From Phoebastria nigripes (taxonomy: Eukaryota > Chordata > Aves > Procellariiformes > Diomedeidae): 64,000 nucleotides of DNA. A model generated the notes under the pieces. That model was not told the origin of the DNA, did not search any database, and worked only from the letters and a program-made list of their open reading frames with translations. Where the stretch lies: the NCBI GenBank assembly GCA_035582835.1, contig JAYKAV010003266.1, positions 5,581,795 to 5,645,794 of the forward strand, read 5' to 3'. Both the position numbers and the translations under genes were made by a program. Each line of letters starts with the position of its first letter. The stretch's first letter is position 1. Below are positions 23,601-36,625 of this stretch, piece by piece.

Positions 23601-26600
23601 TCCTGTCACAATGTCCCCCATTGTAGCAGCAGTATCATCCTGGGGTCATGCACAGGGGCTGCAAGAGGCTTTATTTGTGAGGAGTGTTAAAAATAGGATT
23701 AAAAATATAACTGTTAGGGCAGCAGGTATATTGACTTTCTCTCTATCTTTCCCCCCTCTCCTCTGTGCCAGATGACCTAAAGGAATTTTTCTTTGCCATG
23801 GCAAAGGAAGTCAGGAAAACCATCCTGGGCCCTCTCTCTCCCAAGTGCAGCTTGCTGGCGAATATCAAGACTGTTTTGCAGCGGATGCTACCAGAGGACT
23901 CCTACCAGCTGGCTTCGGGACGGCTGCACATCTCGCTCACGCGGGTGGTGGACGGCCAAAACGTCATGGCCTCTGAGTTCAGCTCAAAAGAGGAGCTCAT
24001 TCAGGTAAAGGGACCTTCCTCTGATGCCATAGGAAGATCTCTACCTACTGCTTGGGGTGGAGGTACCTAAGCATTGATGACTTTAACTGCACTGTTTTCT
24101 ATCCAAGATGGGGAGAGTGTCAGGAAGCTCTGCCAGAGCTGTGGTCCCACCACAGTGAGCTCCATGAGGCTTGGAGGGAGGGAGGAAGATGTTGTTAGGT
24201 CCAGAGTCAGGCAGGAATGAATCATGTGAAAAAAGCAGAAGGTTTGTTTCCAGCCTCAAAAAGCTGATGCCGACGTGTTGGCCAGCTCTAATAAGTGCTA
24301 ATGATTTTTTGCAAAGGGCTGTGTTAATGCTAACATGACCTCTCAGCTTTCTGGACAGGTCTCTCCTCGGCCAAGTCCCATTGGCAGTAATTTTCCTTGT
24401 TGCCTCAGCACTTTCCTGGGAGGAAAGAGCTGGACAAAGCGTCTGTGCTGCCAAACAACAAGCAGCTGATTAACCAGTAAATTAGCTGCTGGGGAAAGAA
24501 TCCCAAGGTAAAACCCTAACAGAGCTGACCATGAGGTTGTGGGCTTGCTTGTCCCAGGGAGACAGTAGAGGATGGCAAGCCCATGGAGATGTTGGAGTTC
24601 ACCCCGTGGTGCCTACCCTCAGTCAACCCAGGAGCCCAGGATGCTCATTCCCAGCTAATGAGATTGGTGGAAAATGGTTGCAAACGGCCCAGCAGTGGCT
24701 TCATCATTGACAAATCCCAGCAGAATGAAAATGCATTGTGAGGATGTCTTGGTTTTGTCCCAAAACCCGCAAATATGAAAAATGACCCCAAAGCTTCACC
24801 TTGCCACTGTCAAAGGGCACTGTTTGGACAGTGATATATAGATACACAACTCTGATATTGCTGGCAGCTATAAAAATAAAAAATGAAGTGCTATGCCCTT
24901 CTCAAGGGAAGTGTTTCAACTTTATTGAAATGAGATGTTTTCCCCTTCTTGAAACCTTTCTTCTTGACACAGTGAAGTGCAAAATCCAGGTGGTACCGAC
25001 AGCCTGGCTCCAGACAATTTGTCAAGCCTGAATTTGCAGGCACCCAGTCAACAGCTTTTGTCCAGGAGAACTTTGACAGGAACATTTACTTCTGCAATCC
25101 CTCTCCTCCCGCAGGCTCTCCTCTGCAGCTGCTTTCTTCCTATCTACTGTGGATTCATCCCTCCATCCTACCGAGGTGTGGTGAGTGATATTTCCAATAA
25201 AACATAGGCTCCCAGCAGTATGTTCTTGGGTTTGAACTTTACATTCCCTTGAGCAGAGAGGGATATGTATGTCTAGGCTTCTTTTTTAGTTAATGGAGGA
25301 TGATAAAGCCTTTTAGCTTGCTCTTCATCCCATCCTAAGATGACAGCTGGGTGGAATTGCCATCTTGAGAGCCCTCTCCTGCTTTGCCTATGGACAGAGC
25401 CTGGATGACTAGATCTTGCCTTGCAGATCTCCAAAGTGAGATGAGAGGATGCCCACACTTGGGACTTTGACACACAGTCCAGTTATCCTGGGCTGGATCT
25501 GTCTGCAGTGCAGATGTCTCCATTAGCTCAGGTGCAGACTTGCATGGCTGAAATATCGAAAGTTCGTGGGAGGATCCTCCCCCAACCATGTGCCTATTCA
25601 TATTCTGTGAAACACCACAGTGAAGTCAACAAATTTGGGCTGGCTTGTTGCTAACCCTCAGTGAAGGAGGAGCACAGCAGCGCAGTGGTGAAGCATGTGC
25701 AGATGGACCAGGGAGCAGCCGATGCATCGTGACCCGCTTGCGTGTCAAAGCCCGCAAAGCCACGATACCAGATTTGCAGTTGGGATCTTTCCTTGACTCT
25801 TGTTGGTCTGCACTGATTGAGCCTATTTAGTCCTCGGATGTCTGTACCTGGCTGTCAGGTCAGATCTCCAGCTTACCCCAGACTGCAGTGCTTGCCCACA
25901 AAGTGCATAAAGTTTGCAGGACCCAGAGCTTGGCGGTGTTGCTGCGGGAGGCTCCTCTGCACTGTTATTTCATGAGCATTTAATTCAATCAGCTGCAGTC
26001 CTTGCAATCTCAAATCCCACTGAAGTGGGTGGTAAATTCAGATTCCTTTTGGAATACAGAAAACGACATTTTCCTTGCCCAGTGAGTAATCCTTCAGGGA
26101 TTTGCAGGCAATTATTAAGTGTGGGAGCCCTACTGCTTGAGCTCAAGACTTGAAATTTATACAACACTGTAAATTCAGTGATGTTTGAATTGGCTAATGA
26201 CTGCCAAAACAACTTTACAAAGCTTTGTGAATTAAAATAATTATATTTCTATTTTAATAACTGCTGTGGATTACAGCACCTGGTCGAGGAGCTGGCTGGG
26301 TGCCTTAGGCAGGGCAGCAGAAGGAGCTGGCAAAGGCCAGGACAAAGAGCAAGGGGTGGGAAGAGGTGCTGTTGCAAGTGGGAAGAGAGGACATGCTGGG
26401 ACTGGCTCGCGGCAGGAGATGTTGCCTTTGCAGCTGCTTTCTTTCCTCTCGGTGATGCTGCCCTCACACGTATGCTGTAGCAATCCTCAAAGCAAACCCT
26501 CTCTCTGCTATTCCCCCTCAGCGATACGTTGATGGAGGATTCACCGGCCTGCAGCCTGTTTCCAGCTTGGAGGAAGCCGTGATCACTGTGTCCCCATTCA

Positions 26601-28390
26601 CAGGAGAGCTCGATATCTGTCCGCGGGATTGTCCCGCTATCTTCTTCTGTTTCCAGATCTTCAACGGCAGCATTCAGATCTCAATAGAAAACCTCTGCAG
26701 GATTAGCTATGCTCTCTTTCCGCCTAGCACCATGGTAAGCCCACCATGTCTTCTTCCCAGCTTTGTTTTGGTTAAAACAAATTAATGCTGGACCTGTCTT
26801 CCCAAGCTTTAAGGTTCAGCTCAATTTCCATTGTTAATTAATCAGATTTGAAGGGCAGTGCATTTTTTTGGTGGACTCTGCTGATGGGTGGCCAACCTGG
26901 GATGGGATCTACCCTGGTTTGACAACCTGCAAAGGACCAGTGCTTTGGTGGTTGAAACCAGCCTGTGCTTGCTGCCTTCCCAAATGGGCCACCCCAACCC
27001 TCCATGGTTGAACAGCCTTGGATAGATCCTGCCGGTGCCTGGATGGAGGGCTCTTTAGTGACCTCAGGTGTTTCTCCTTGCAGGTCTTGAATGACATTTT
27101 CTCCCAAGGGTACCAGGACACTGCCCTTTTCCTGTACAGGAACAGTAAGTGTTACCCCGAGACCCGAAAGGCAGCCTAGAAGCCTGACCCACTGCCCATC
27201 GGCATTGCGTGCATTTCGTGTCTCACAGATGCCTTTGGCTTTAACTACTTCGATGGCAATTTCCGCTTCGCCAGCATGTGTGGGAAGAACGACTTTGCAC
27301 AACCCAGCAGGATGTTCACCGGCCTATGCAAAAGGGTACCGCAGTGTCTGGCTCCTTGCTTCCTGCCAGGTAGAGGATTTGGGGTACTGATCCTGGGTTT
27401 TGGGGGTGGCTGGGGCCACTGAGGGCCACTGCAGTCTTTGAGAGGAGAAGTATTATATTTAAGACATTACTGAGGTATTTATTATAGTAAATATTTCTAT
27501 ATTTGCAGTAGCCTATCGCAAAGAAGCTTTGTAAGAGCGGCTCAAGCTGGATCCTGGCCTGGGCTTCAGTACCTACAGGCTGAGCTGCAGCAAGAGTTGC
27601 TCGACAAGAGGAATTATTGCATTTATTGGGTTATTTCTAATTACTGGTCTTTATTTACTTCTGTGTTGTCATTCATGGGCACAGGCTTGGCTCTGTGGAG
27701 GAAGGAGCAGGTGACTGGACTGCAGGATCCACTGTCAAAGGTCCTGTTGCAGCCATACAGGCTGCCAGCCTTTGTCAGGAAGGGGTAAGAACATCTTGAT
27801 AGAGGCATCGAAGCTGAGAGTGATACAGAAACCAGTGGTTGTGCCTTCAGCAGTGGCGAGACAGCTGAAGGGACATGGTGCAAGATTAGCACGAGGCACG
27901 CAGGCGTCCCTGCAAGCCCAGTGTTGGGGTGTGCAATGGGCTGTAGCATCCTTCAGACGGCAGCTCCATAGGAAACACACAGGGCAGCCTCTGGGGCAGT
28001 GAGGGCTGGTAGCGAGTCCCTCCCTTTCTATGGACGAGGGCAAGCTGATGCACATCTACTGCATAAATAGGCTTAGCGGCATCCCCTTCCTCTGCAGGAG
28101 GATTTGGTATTCCCTGAAGGCAAGCTCTCAGGGAGAGTGGGTATGGCTAGCAGGAACACCATAGGATTGCTTGGTTATGAAAAGAGTATTACAGTGTGCA
28201 TTTACCATTAACACCCTCCCCCTTTTGCTGCATTTACCGGTCATTAAAATCTGCCTGTTTATTTTGGTTTTGCAGGCTGAAGAAGCTGTGGGGGGTGCTG
28301 GAAGGTATCAGCTCCACGGTAAAACGATTCCAGAAGCTCCTCCAAACCATGGTGCCTGGTTTGCCTAAGAGAATCAAGGCCAGGAGGTGA
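20657..28390 (+). CDS. PNPLA1: PNPLA1-like patatin-domain acyl hydrolase/transacylase, copy A, 8 exons
   Basis: Exons: 20657-20858, 23772-24004, 25115-25180, 26522-26734, 27084-27144, 27229-27369, 27685-27784 and 28276-28390 (TGA). They total 1131 nt (376 residues); every join is in frame, with intron phases 1,0,0,0,1,1,2. The patatin fold is at the N-terminus: glycine-rich oxyanion loop [11 protein letters not shown] (G19-S-G21), nucleophile elbow GSSAG with Ser52, and YVDGGFTG with Asp171. This spacing matches mammalian PNPLA1 (Ser53/Asp172). Mammalian PNPLA1 transfers linoleate to omega-hydroxyceramide for the epidermal barrier at lipid droplets. Exon 4 contains [11 protein letters not shown], shared with the PNPLA1-3 group. 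The C-terminus is short and basic, without the long Pro/Ser-rich tail of human PNPLA1 (532 residues). The last exon could instead splice at 28386, but the acceptor I tried (near 28936) leads straight to a stop. PNPLA2/3/5 are less likely given the location. Confidence 0.9.
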
Positions 28391-28518
28391 GGTGCTCGGT
28401 GGATGCAAACCCTCAGCGGAGGGAGGGCAGGGTGCAGAGCAGGGAAACCCCNGGGGACCTTACCCATGGGTCACTGATGCTGAGCGTGGCTAAAAATTCC
28501 AAATCTGGGGTACCCCAC

Positions 28519-28524
28519 ATTAAA
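28519..28524 (+). terminator. Candidate poly(A) signal for copy A
   Basis: ATTAAA, 129 bases past the copy A stop codon, followed by T-rich sequence. A stronger AATAAA occurs much further on in the palindrome at 29.88 kb. Confidence 0.35.
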
Positions 28525-31500
28525 AGTAGCTAATTTTTGTCCCTGTGATATTATTTATTTAGTGACATCTGAAAGAAGCTATCAACTAGCTTAGTGCNGC
28601 TTCCCTATGGCAACATATTCTTGTTCCAGAGCATTTATCTGCTGGGCTCTGTCCTAGCAGGACATCAGGCACGTTCACCAAGATCCTGAGAGGTGTTTTG
28701 GCACTAAACTCTCAAGGATTCAAGGCATTTAACTTGTCACACAGATAGCTTTTAAGCCATACTTCCCTAAAACCTGCTTGCAAGTTACTTCATGCGCAGC
28801 TGGCAGACTTGCACAGAATGATTTCATACTGCAGGCAGCTACACAATTCCTCAGCCATGAAAAAGTCCTTCCACATCAAATGTCCCTGTTGGATCCTTGA
28901 CCCTGACTCAATTAACTGCCAGTTTGTTCCCTTAGGTAACTGTCCTGGATGGGCCCTGGGGGTCTCCGACATCATGCGATTCTGCTGCCCCGGGAAGCGG
29001 TGGGAGACACCAGAGCTCATTTCACACAGTGGCACGACTGCTGTTTTTTATGGATTATTTTGGGGGTGGTTTTTTCACTTGGGGAAACCAGCTGATTTTG
29101 TTCCCAGTGCTGCTGCTGCAGTCTCCCTGCCCAGGCCTGACCTGCTGTAACATGATGGCCGAATCACAGTCTGCACAGGGGAGACTGGGCATCTTTACTT
29201 GCATGCATGCAGAGCCCAGCTGCCGGTTTCCCTAGCCACTCCACTTGCTGATCACCAGCAGCGTCCCTCCCCCTGCTTTAATGCAGATTACAGGGCAGAC
29301 ATTTGCCAGGAAATGTCACATTTTAAGTGTTTGCCTTCCACTCAAAAACTTTCAGAGAGATTCATCAAACAGAAAACAGAGAGAGGGAGGAGCCTTAGGG
29401 AGCATCACACTGGGCAGGAACTCATTTTTATCCAGTTTCCTGAAGTCATTTTACCAATTACCTATTCTTGAGCTTCATACACCCTCGGAGGCCTGCTTAT
29501 CCTGACAGTGGAGGTAGGCGCACATTTGGACTCCTCTGAATTGGCAGCTGTGGAGAAGGATGGAGAAACCTAAAGATTAACCTCCCCCTACTTCAAAGTA
29601 CCACAGTCTTGCAGACTGCTTCTCCTATCGCACCGGGAGAGCTGACATTTCACAAATACATTAGTTCTTTCCATGCGATCTTCTGTAACTCACTGCTATG
29701 AACAGTGTATGGTCCAGGCAAACACACCTCGTGTTGCTGGTCTGTACGTAGAANGAATTGGCACTCTTATCATCCCAAATACAATTTGCACATCAGAGGC
29801 TGATGGATTGGCTGTACCCAAACTGTCTCCTCTGTTTGTTCGTTCCCGATGGGCAACAAACGGATTGCAACAGCACAAGCTGTTTATTTGAATAAACAGC
29901 TTGTTTAATTGCACAAAGGGAAATGATGCAGAGGTCAGTTTCATCCAAAGCGCCCTGGAGACTGCAGGCATGAATGTGGGGAATAGCTGAAGGCTGCATT
30001 GATGTAAAGAGATTCAAAGTTAACTATGAATGCTCAGTGAAAGATTAATATAATATGTTCTGCTATCTCTGGTTGAAATCAATGACTTGGGAATATTTTC
30101 TCTGCAATGAGCGTGCTAAAAGAAATCTGGATGCTTATTTGCATTGGATCCATCAAAACCTATTCCTGTCTCCCTTCCATCCTGGATGGATTTACATCTC
30201 TCAACCCCTGCAGCCAAACCTGGGCTGCCCAAAACCAGCTTGTGAACTGTGAATATGTTCCTGCCACAGGTCAAAGTGGAGAAGGCGCAGAGGCACCCAC
30301 CACTCCCTGGGCAGGAGCAGGGCCAGTCAGCCCATCATTTGCTTTTGCTCATACTGCACTTCTGCTTTCTCTCCCAGGCAGACAGCCCCACTTCTGCAAC
30401 AGCCCTTCTAGCAGGCTCCTGGTCTTCCTAGCAAGCACCACCACCTCCAGGCAGGATATAACCATTTCAGTCAGCCTCAGGCACTTAGACTATCCCTATT
30501 CAAATGGGTATTAAAATCCCCAAAAGAAAATTCTTATATAGGAATTGGACACCCAAATCCACTAAATTTGTCTGCAAATCTCAGCCACAAACAGGAGCGT
30601 ATTTTGAACTACCCAGTGCATCCCACCTGCCCTTACATGGCACCATGCTTGATCATAAAAAGTTAGTAAACCTTTGAGAACTTTAACAAAAAATAGCCTA
30701 CAAGGAACACCCAAAACAAAATGGTCACAGCACAGAGCCCCCCTGCTCCAAACCTGCAGAGATGTGCTATAAGTATTTAATGACTTATCATTCAAATTAG
30801 CTGTCTTTTGCTTTATTAATCCCCCACCTTTTCAAGCAAGCACATGCTATGATGCTGTCTCTGCATGAGCTTGGAGCTAATGGCAAAAGGAGGCTCTGTC
30901 AGAGGCAATGGATAGAGGCAAAGTTTGGCATCTCTTGGCTCTCAAGGAGCTTGTTTTCCCCCTAGGGAAGCAAGCTGGGAAACCCAGCTGCATGCAGTTC
31001 AAACCAGCTGCAGTAGATCCTGTCTTCAGCCTGAAATGCCTCCTTTAAAGGTGGGTCATGGGAATCACCTGGGGTCTGTGGGGGGGAGAAGAGGGGGGTT
31101 GTGGCCCTGCCTGTGCTGGTGGCATTGCTGCCATAGTGTGCTCTTCAGTGCATCTTGGTGTCTGTCTGCAGGCTGGGTTGCAAGTTGCTCTTTCTCTCTT
31201 TAAAATGTGAACTGGGGCCAAAGGCAGCAGCGGGGTCAAAAATGCTCTTCTGTGGCTGGCATGGCCCTAAAGGGAGTAAAACCACATTGGTCAATCTGAC
31301 AGACACTTCTGGCAGTTCTTGTGAGACAAACTGGATGCAAATACCTGATCAGGGCTGCTTCCCTCCCTCCTGTTGTCTACAGGGTAATGGGATAAGCAGA
31401 TTTTGATATCCTTAAAATAATGCTCCCATACCACTGTCCTGTTGCTTGCCCTGGTCTGCATCTAACTCAGAGATGTGGAGCCTGAGGTAGATGAGAGTTT

Positions 31501-33216
31501 GGAGACAACCCAAGTCAGCAGGAGCTGTCTCTAAAGCTAGATCCCACTGCAGATCTAGTGGGAAGGGGAGTCCTGGGGCCTGATCCATGCAACTGAGCCA
31601 AATGAAATGTGTCCAATCCTGTCTGTGTCTCTGGCTGTTGGCTGCAGGTGCTTTATGCCAGATTCTACTTCCAGTCTATATACTAAGGAGGGTGCAACTC
31701 ATTGTGCAACTGTCCTGGTGGGCACATTGATAAAAATGCAAATGCTTATGGTTAACATGCTAATCCAGCCTGAGCCTTGCTTGTGTGCAGGCTCTACTGC
31801 AGCAGTAGTCCTTTGGAGATATTCTGACTTATTCAGGAAAACAGGTGTGAATTGTTCGCAGGTTTATACCCTTGCTTATTTGGTAACATCAATGGTTTTA
31901 CAGTATTGTGCAGATAAACAATAAATAGCCTTTTCCTGCCCTAGATCATCAGGGCTTTTCCTTCCCAGACCTGAAAAATACAATGTGCTTCTCCCCTGGA
32001 GACTGAGAGTCCTGACTTCCCTCTTGGTTGCTCTCTGGCCTAACAAATGAGTCTTGATTCCTTCCACAAATGACCTTAGGTTGGTGCAAAATATTGCAGC
32101 CCAGCTGCAAACCAGAGACCAAGAGACTCCTTATAGCCCAGAGTCTGCCCCACCTCCAAAGAAACCCGGTTCCTACTATGTTGCTTTCAAAAGCTCCATG
32201 TAGTTTGGACTGATGAAGCCTTTAAAAAAGCAAACATGGAAGCAAACTGTACGACTAACACTGTGTCCTGCATTTCTATAGTGGGTCTCTTCCCATAGGT
32301 AGAGTTGTTTTGTTATGTTTTCAATGGAAATGTTGTCTTTGCTTTTATTTTATGTTTTCCAAGCTTTTACTTTTAGATCTGGAATGGTAATGGTCCTGTT
32401 CTTTCCCCTTTATATTCCTTATTTGGTGTGGTCCTCGTAGATATAGCAGAACAATATTTGGGTCTTTTTTCACTATTTCTTTAATTTATGTGGCAACATT
32501 TTAAACGACTATCATGTTGGAAAAGCAGTGTAATTTTTCCTAAGCTGACAAATTCTGAAATGTTGAAAGACTCAGAAAGAAAAAGAAAATAAATAATAAA
32601 ATTGAAAGAAATGTTGCACTCCAGCACATACTTCTTTGTATTCCGCTAGTAACAGTATGACAAACTGGAATCCGAAATGCTGAGGGTTCACCGGTTTTCC
32701 GTGTCAAAACTGAAATGGGAGAAAGCATTATTTTGCATAGGATTGCAGAAAACTAGAAGTTCTGGATTTAAACCTGCCTTATGTTGCTTAAAAATGATAC
32801 AGGTAGAGGTTTACCTGCAGCTCTAATAAGCTTTTCTTGCACTTAAGTATTTACACATGGCTGCACACCAGAGTAAGTAGAAATTTTGATTTGACTGGCA
32901 CAGCAAACCCAGCTCTAACTATTGAGACACTGCTCCTTCCCTTGCCCTTAATGAAATGATGCATGGGTAGAACCTGTTATTACCTTGTGAGGCGAGTAAA
33001 TGGCTTTCTTCATAGAAAGAGCTACTTCTCCAAAGAGCCCTTCTGACCTGGCCACAGCCTAAGTCCTCAAACCTCACCCAAAACAAGTTCAGCATGAGGC
33101 TTCACTAATAACCATTGACCCAAGAGGGGATACTCTCCCATTCCTGATGTTCTCACCTACTGGAGCCTGCAAAAACCCGGACAGACTCTTTTGGCAATGA
33201 GAGCCCTGAGCAAGTG
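28525..33216. other. Convergent intergenic region between the two PNPLA1-like genes
   Basis: I looked on the minus strand for a further copy B exon resembling copy A exon 7 (LALWRKEQ...AFVRKG) and did not find one. No other coding exon was recognised. AT content rises towards 32.3-32.7 kb. The main landmark is the palindrome at 29876-29903. Confidence 0.55.
29876..29903. other. Perfect 13-bp inverted repeat carrying AATAAA on both strands
   Basis: CAAGCTGTTTATT, a 2-base centre (TG), then its exact reverse complement AATAAACAGCTTG. Each arm supplies an AATAAA reading outward on its own strand (plus 29891-29896; minus 29888-29883). It lies between two convergent genes, so it could serve as a two-way poly(A) signal within a hairpin. 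That role is inference. Confidence 0.9.
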
Positions 33217-36200
33217 TCACTTAGCTAATGAAAACTGATGGGGTAAAGGAAGTGCTGGTCCTCTACCTTTCTGATGGTGGAGAAGGTGGCGTGAGGCTTC
33301 CTCTTCCACTTCATCTGCTGCCTGGATGGTCCCTGGATTCTCTTTGGTGACATGCTCAGGGTCTGTGGCTCTGAAGCGAAGTACTCTTGTTTCTGGCTTC
33401 CAGTGCGGGGTCCCTTCACCTTTCTGACATGATTCATTGGCCAATGAAAGCATAAAGTCCTCATCAAGGTAATTTATACCAAATTCACCTGGTAGGAAGA
33501 GAATCCAGTTCTCACTGCTTGTTGCTCAACTACCAGGTCTCCAGCAATATAAGGCATGACTAGGGTTGACTGGAAATAGAGGGACTGATGACTACAGTGC
33601 ATGGCTAATCTAAGTTGGGTTTCTGGGTCAGGGATCACCAAACATTGCTGCTTTGTGCATCAGTGGGTTATCAGTCTAACACCACACAGGGCACCTGAGC
33701 CTACACTTCTCCCCTGTCTAGGTCCTGGGGACCTGCGTTCCCTGGAAAGCTCTACCATGCCCAGTGTGGCAGAGAAGAGGGGACCTAACATCATCAGAAG
33801 GGAAAGGGTGAACAGGGAGCTTCAGGAGAGGCCACAGAGAGGATGGGACTCAAGTAATCCTGGCAATGCCGGGGATGCGGGGATCTCTCTGCCCTGGTCA
33901 CTCTAGACGTGCTGGCAGCATCACTTACCTTCTGTCAGCAAACCAACGTTGTAAGAGAGGCACCCGACCTACCTGCTCCTTACTCCCAATCACTTACTCA
34001 GTCTTTTTAAGAAGGAGACTGTGTCCTGGTAGCCATGGGTATAAAACTGCTCCAGAACCTGCAGGGGGGAGGTGGCAGTCAGAGCAGATGGGCCAGCTAT
34101 AGGGGCCTCATGGCTCTGAGTACCTGTAGAAGCAGCTCACTTGACATGAGGGAATCTGAAAAATATACTGGAAGCGGCAGAAGTTTCTTTTCGATATGTA
34201 TAAAATACAATCAGAGATTTGGAAAGTGAAGAAGGCAGCTGGGGTATCTTTGGGACAGATGTCGTATTCGCCGGCAAAACCAGACACGGTGATCGTGGTC
34301 CGGTCCACGAAGTCGGCCCGCCACATGCCGATTTCCCCATCAACATAACGCTAGAAGAGAAAACAAGGGACCTTGAGCCTTCCTCTTTTCAGAGAGGAGT
34401 GCTGCATCACATGTGCATGCATTTAGGGTTTCTTCCCCACCCAAGCCCAAACTAGACTGAGGTACTGGGGCTACAGAGAACACCAGGGAACAGCCCTGAC
34501 CACTGTCCCATGTGCTCCAGGTCTACAACCACCACCTCCTCCCTTCCAGCCAAAAAATTACTCTTTAATGAAATTGGGGGAAAGTGCAGCAGAAAGGAGT
34601 TGAGCTAACCCCATGGACATGGTGGGGATGGACACTTTTGTGACGAGGTCAGTTCTGTCTGCAGTGAGGTCAGATTGTGGGGCACCAGGGTTCAGTTCTT
34701 CCCTCTGCAGACACTGTGTAAACACAGCACCAAGCAACTTTGGTGGCAAACACAGGTATAAACATGCTTAATGCCACCACTGGAGAAAGGACACAGGCTA
34801 GATGGGCCCTTGGCCTGACTCGGGATAGGGTCTCCAGACCACAAGGCTACTCACCACCCCATGGTACACAGGAGGTAAAAATCCAAAATACAGAGGGACG
34901 AAGCAGCTGCACAACACGGCCTGTGGGTGAGATGGAAAGCATGGAGGTGAGCAAAGAGCCTCAAAAACCTGTTGCTTTTGGGAATGGTGCCTCATCTGTG
35001 AATGCCAAAATGGGGACCCACAGCTGGGTTATTGGGCACCACTGACTATTGTGGACCAGACCATGTCTGATATCCAGTCAGGGCTGGAGAAGTAGGAAGG
35101 TAACCTGTGAAATGCTTCATTTTGCTCCCGCATACTCAGGCCCTGTAGATAATTCAGCCAGCCATCAAAAGGGCTGATTTTTTATTATGTTCAGCTTGTG
35201 ACCCTGTCTGGCTTCAGAGGGTGGCAAGGACAGAAATCACGGCATGGACTACTCTGAGGCCCCAGGCTTACCCGCGGAGGCTGTGGGGCATGGACAGGCA
35301 GTAAATCTCACGCAGCTCCTCCCCTTGCAGGGCGGCTGTGGCTGCTCTCACCTGAATAAGGTCCTCCCTCGAGGCAAACTCTGAAACCACCACGCTTCTG
35401 CAGTCACGCACACGGGTGATGATAACATGCAGCTTTCCAGATACGAGCTGGTGGGCATTCGTAGGCAGACTTTTGTTCAAGAACTCCTTTAGGATTTTAA
35501 GGCATTTTGTTCCAGGGAGACACCCCCAGAAAGACGCTTTCAGAGCCTCCGAGGTAACCAGCTTCACCTCATCTAAAGCAAAGCAAAGCAATCATTCCAC
35601 ATCCCTTATATTATTATTTACGTACTTTCTGGGCTGTACTTCCACCTGGTAAAGGGGCATTTTGGTAAATGCTCATAAAGAGCCATTATTTTCATTAGGG
35701 CTGAAGCTCTCATGAGTGGACCCAGATTTTCCAAGGACCTTCAATATTGCAGGAAGCAGAAGTATTTTTTCTTTTCCCATTTCTCTCCATTTCCTCCACA
35801 AGACATCTTAAAAATTTTTGGAGATACGGGAGAAAATTGACAGGAAACCTTTGCATAACATTTCCTCCTGTTGGCTCTGCATCTATGCCCTCTAATGTAT
35901 TTCTCAGCTCTATGACTACAACTTTCTTTTTATTTCATGCAACAGCAACACTGATCCTCTCCATATTCAATATTTTCTTTCCCCTCTGTGTTTTGGGAAT
36001 CTACCAGCAACCCTAAATGCCTTATTAGGGAGGGCACTTCTGTTTCTTATATTAGATATGCTTACCATTAATTCAAATTAATAAGATGCAATGCCTTATT
36101 TAATAACTGTATCTAGTCTATTTTCTCTGTGCTGGTTAATTTACCCATGTTTTCCACTCTTAAAGAAGTCAGTGAAGTAGAATTCTGATGAACTAACCAC

Positions 36201-36486
36201 TGATTAAAAAAAAAGATCTTTTGCAACTCCAAAATTTCCAGACATTCAATCTCTTTAGAAACAGAATAAATGGAAGTGCATAGCCCTTACCTATATCACA
36301 CTCACACAACGCAAGTGTAGCTACAATCGATCCTGAAGATGCCCCATAGATCCTGGATGCAGATTTCAGCATGTCAGGCGACAATTCCCGCAAAGCAGCT
36401 AACACTCCAGCTTCATACATTAGCAAGGAACTGCAGCCTCTAAGCAGTATAGAGAAAGGTCTTCCCTCATTTCCATTTATCTTCAT
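33217..36486 (-). CDS. Second PNPLA1-like gene (copy B), divergent catalytic motifs, 3' end unresolved
   Basis: Exons in transcript order: 36486-36291, 35572-35352, 34920-34855, 34350-34141, 34058-33998 and 33488-33267. All have GT/AG borders and the same phases as copy A (1,0,0,0,1,1). I start at the ATG at 36486; an upstream open stretch lacks an ATG. The nucleophile elbow is intact (YGASSGS, Ser50). The oxyanion loop reads LLRGCSSLLMY, so the second glycine is Ser19. The second motif is YVDGEIGM, with Asp165 kept but DGG changed to DGE. Exon 4 keeps DICPKDTPAAF; exon 5 (VLEQFYTHGYQDTVSFL) and exon 6 (FGINYLDEDF) align with copy A. Exon 6 then gives a charged tail. It either continues past a donor at 33266 identical to that of copy A (GTAGAG) or reads through to TGA at 33217 (341 residues). 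Indels against copy A are all multiples of three, which argues against a pseudogene. Catalytic ability is doubtful. Confidence 0.85.
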
Positions 36487-36625
36487 CGCCTCTGCTAACA
36501 CCAAGCACTCAAGCCACAAGAAAGCAGCTGCCCAGGGCAGGTTCAGAGGTTTTTTTCTACAGCCAGCCAATACTTAGCTGTGGCTGTTCCCAACCTGCTT
36601 CTGTTTCTGATCACACTCTTGCTGT

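Noticed and set aside
27510..27540. Extra copy A exon after the acceptor tatttgcag
   Set aside because: In the required phase it reaches a stop after eight codons, whereas the exon at 27685-27784 fits both flanking phases.
28937..29000. Further copy A exon after ttcccttag
   Set aside because: Joined to the donor at 28386 it gives an immediate TAA, so the terminal stop at 28388-28390 is simpler.
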